Source of the DNA: Candidatus Sumerlaeota bacterium
Lineage (GTDB): Bacteria; Sumerlaeota; Sumerlaeia; MWCT01; JAUWMI01
NCBI GenBank assembly: GCA_030613245.1
Contig: JAUWMI010000049.1
Coordinates: 1 to 32,773 of the forward strand
DNA length: 32,773 nt
Reading direction: 5' to 3'
A model generated the notes under the pieces. It was not told the origin of the DNA. It saw nothing but the letters and a program-made list of their open reading frames with translations, and searched no databases. A program made the translations under genes and the position numbers. This document shows positions 30,691-32,773 of this stretch, piece after piece; the first letter of the stretch is position 1; each line of letters begins with the position of its first letter.

Positions 30691-31310
30691 GCTAGAGATT
30701 CCTCGAGCTTCTTAATCCCTTGCTTCGTCGTCACGAGATTGTCGTGGTATAGAAGATCAAAGATGTTGATATTTTCGACCACGGAGACCTTGACATTCGG
30801 AAGATTCCTGCCCGCCAGTACCACGTTGCGTTTAACGGAATCCAGCAAAATTAAAGTCTTCCCCTCAAGCTTAAGCTGGTCGAGCGTTTCCAACAGGAGT
30901 TTGGTTTTGGGCTCCTTGAGCTCGAGACTCTCAAGCACAAAGAGCTTATTGTCGGTGCGAAATGCCGTAAGCGCCGAGCATAAGGCCTGGCGTTTTTTGC
31001 GTTTGTTCATCTTTAGCCGGTAGTCTCTAGGCTGTGGCCCAAAAGTAACGGCACCCCCTCGCCATAATGGCGAACGGATCGAACCCGCGCGGGCTCGGCC
31101 CGTGCCCTTTTGTCGCCAGGGCTTGCGCCCTCCACCGCGCGCTTGGCCACGCGTCTTCGTCGACGCAGTGCCCTGATGTTGATTGGCCAGGTACTGAGTC
31201 AGTGCTTCCCGCACGGTGTGGAGGCTGATCTCAGCGTTCACCAGCTCGTCTTTCACCTCCAGGGTGCCTGACTTCTTTCCTGTTGAATCAAAGGTGTTAA
31301 CTGTTGACAT
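30687..31310 (-). CDS. rplD: 50S ribosomal protein L4 (uL4)
   Basis: A 207-residue protein with an extended loop in the exit tunnel. GTASTKTRGQARGGGRKPWRQKGTGRARAGSIRSPLWRGGAVTFGPQPRDY is the family's conserved loop. In E. coli uL4 represses the S10 operon; whether that applies here cannot be read from this window. Confidence 0.97.
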   Translation of the reverse strand: MSTVNTFDSTGKKSGTLEVKDELVNAEISLHTVREALTQYLANQHQGTASTKTRGQARGGGRKPWRQKGTGRARAGSIRSPLWRGGAVTFGPQPRDYRLKMNKRKKRQALCSALTAFRTDNKLFVLESLELKEPKTKLLLETLDQLKLEGKTLILLDSVKRNVVLAGRNLPNVKVSVVENINIFDLLYHDNLVTTKQGIKKLEESLA

Positions 31311-31379
31311 CCTGCAGTCTGCCTTCCTCTACCTGCAACAACACATTTCAGACGGAGAGCGTCTGCGCCCTAAGCGCAT

Positions 31380-32012
31380 TTATCCGACCTTGGGTCTCTT
31401 GCGAATAATGAGATAGCTATTCATATGGCCGGGTACCGACCCCCTTAGCACCAGCAGATTCTTCTCTTTGTCCGTCTTTCCCACCTGCAGATTCAGAGTC
31501 GTACATCGAGCATTGCCCATGTGGCCCGGCAGCGCTTTTCCCTTAAAAACCCGAGATGGGTCTGCAGAGCCACCCATGGAGCCCGGGCCCCTGTGATACA
31601 TTGATCCATGCGATTCTGGCCCGCGGCTGGTATGGTGACGCTTAACCGTGCCCGCAAAACCACGCCCTTTGGAAATCCCCGTCACATCAACTTTCTCCCC
31701 TTTTTTAAACACCTCAACATCCAGCACCTGACCCACTTCATACTTGCTCACATCCTGGATGCGAATCTCACGCATGTAACGTACGGGCGAGACATTGCTC
31801 TTAGTGAACCGTCCCATTTCTGGCTTGTTTGTCAGACGTTTGGGCTTCGGATCAAACCCGATCTGCAGTGCATCGTAGCCATCCTTGCTCTTTTCCTTCT
31901 TTTGCAGAATCGGGCATGGGCCGGCCTCAATGAGTGTGACCGGTACTACCCTTCCGTCCTCATCAAAAATCTGCGACATTCCTATTTTTTTTCCTAGCAA
32001 TCCAAGTGACAT
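31380..32012 (-). CDS. rplC: 50S ribosomal protein L3 (uL3)
   Basis: A 210-residue assembly-initiator protein that reaches the peptidyl transferase centre. The start is the ATG at 32012 (MSLGLLGKKIGMSQIFDEDG). A longer frame to 32033 adds seven residues and includes the GGAGG SD itself, so it is rejected. KGKGF-type core ISKGRGFAGTVKRHHTSRGPESHGSMYHRGPGSMGGSADPSRVFKGKALPGHMGN is present across about 120-180. Confidence 0.96.
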   Translation of the reverse strand: MSLGLLGKKIGMSQIFDEDGRVVPVTLIEAGPCPILQKKEKSKDGYDALQIGFDPKPKRLTNKPEMGRFTKSNVSPVRYMREIRIQDVSKYEVGQVLDVEVFKKGEKVDVTGISKGRGFAGTVKRHHTSRGPESHGSMYHRGPGSMGGSADPSRVFKGKALPGHMGNARCTTLNLQVGKTDKEKNLLVLRGSVPGHMNSYLIIRKRPKVG

Positions 32013-32105
32013 TATGCAGGCTAACCTCCACAAAAATTTCCCCTGCTTATGCCAGAGAACAAGTCCTGTTCTGTTTCGTCTGGCGGCGCCTCTGCTCTCT
32101 ACGCA

Positions 32106-32417
32106 CTACGTCAGCTTTATCTCGACATGAACTCCGGCTGGCAAATCAAGCTCCGTCAATGCATCGAGGGTCTTCTGGGTAGGATCAATAATATCCACGA
32201 GGCGCTTATGATTACGCATTTCAAATTGCTCGCGCGACTTCTTGTCTACGTGCGGAGAACGCAGCACAGTAAACTTGTTGATCCGCGTCGGCAGCGGAAT
32301 AGGGCCCGCTACCTTCGCCCCGGTGCGCTTAGCTGTCTCAACAATTTCATGCACCGACTGGTCCAGCAACCGATGGTCAAACGCCTTTAGATTTATACGG
32401 ATTTTTTGCTTCGCCAT
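32106..32417 (-). CDS. rpsJ: 30S ribosomal protein S10 (uS10)
   Basis: A 103-residue head protein that also acts with NusB in antitermination. The start is the ATG at 32417 ([21 protein letters not shown]), which matches the family. The open frame upstream to 32498 is non-homologous. [36 protein letters not shown] is diagnostic. The SD is weak. It follows tuf after a 100-base gap, the usual str/S10 junction. Confidence 0.96.
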   Translation of the reverse strand: MAKQKIRINLKAFDHRLLDQSVHEIVETAKRTGAKVAGPIPLPTRINKFTVLRSPHVDKKSREQFEMRNHKRLVDIIDPTQKTLDALTELDLPAGVHVEIKLT

Positions 32418-32517
32418 GCCTGTCTTTGACCAATCCTTTCTCGCGCACGAGATCCGTCCGGCTTGGGCTTTAGACCGCCCTGCTGGCCACGAAGACACAT
32501 GAGTGTACCACTAAGCC

Positions 32518-32773
32518 TTACTCAACAACCTCAGTAATGACGCCAGCGCCGACCGTACGACCTCCCTCTCGAATCGCAAACCGCAACTCCTTCTCCATCG
32601 CTATCGGCATGATCAACTCTATCTCCAGCCCCACGTTATCTCCTGGCATCACCATCTCAACTCCTTCGGGCATCTGAACCATACCCGTCACATCCGTTGT
32701 CCGAAAGTAAAACTGCGGCCGGTAGCCAGTGAAAAACGGCGTGTGACGCCCTCCCTCGTCCTTCGTCAGCACA
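32518..32773 (-). CDS. tuf: Elongation factor Tu, C-terminal part (cut by window edge)
   Basis: The last 84 or so residues of EF-Tu domain 3, which with GTP delivers aminoacyl-tRNA to the ribosome. [51 protein letters not shown] and [21 protein letters not shown] are canonical. The gene continues past the right edge, so its start and its GTPase domain are not visible. It precedes rpsJ in transcription. Confidence 0.97.
   Translation of the reverse strand, partial: VLTKDEGGRHTPFFTGYRPQFYFRTTDVTGMVQMPEGVEMVMPGDNVGLEIELIMPIAMEKELRFAIREGGRTVGAGVITEVVE

Noticed and set aside
32418-32498. Longer N-terminus of uS10
   Set aside because: Non-homologous residues in the tuf-rpsJ gap; the ATG at 32417 matches the family start.

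Overview
The window is a piece of a bacterial chromosome of roughly 50% GC. It probably comes from a Gram-negative member of a poorly cultured group, because an ExeA/GspB pair (type II secretion assembly factors) is present. Spacers carry dispersed repeats of kinds I know from PVC-like and candidate-phylum genomes: the repeat translated as HGQDARAT/GILPM, the KHTK-type repeat, and TAGGGGC palindromes. I cannot name the phylum from sequence alone. No rRNA, tRNA, CRISPR array, transposase or phage gene was recognised.

Left part (1 to about 15 kb), an accessory region with long repeat-rich spacers. It holds a secreted lamin-tail-domain protein (minus), a secreted OB-fold-like protein (plus), galT (plus), the exeA-gspB operon (plus), a secreted seven-repeat FG-GAP beta-propeller protein (minus), rph (minus), a thi4-type thiazole synthase and a conserved unknown protein (plus), and a secreted GH51-like protein with an F5/8 type C domain (minus). 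Three of the secreted proteins have unrelated folds but share the extreme C-terminal motif W-x-L-Y (WSLY, WELYQ, WQLYR). I regard this as the best candidate for an undescribed system, possibly a C-terminal sorting or recognition tag.

Right part (about 15 to 32.8 kb, all minus), the universal ribosomal protein cluster in conserved order. In transcription order it runs tuf (partial), rpsJ, rplC, rplD, rplW, rplB, rpsS, rplV, rpsC, rplP, rpmC, rpsQ, rplN, rplX, rplE, rpsN, rpsH, rplF, rplR, rpsE, rpmD, rplO, secY, adk, map, infA, rpmJ, rpsM, rpsK, rpsD, rpoA, rplQ, and then a small two-helix membrane protein. rpmJ (37 aa, GTG start) was found by reading the gap between rpsM and infA. uS4, uS14 and bL36 all keep their zinc-binding cysteines. 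Oddities are a long acidic/proline-rich tail on uS5, a dispersed palindrome lodged between rpsE and rpmD, and several wide gaps (100 to 190 bp) inside the cluster.

How the parts relate: the right part supplies translation, protein export (SecY), N-terminal methionine removal (Map), adenylate balance (Adk) and the RNA polymerase alpha subunit. The left part encodes several Sec-exported surface or extracellular proteins plus two envelope-assembly proteins that could serve their outer-membrane export. Thi4 supplies the thiazole half of thiamin.
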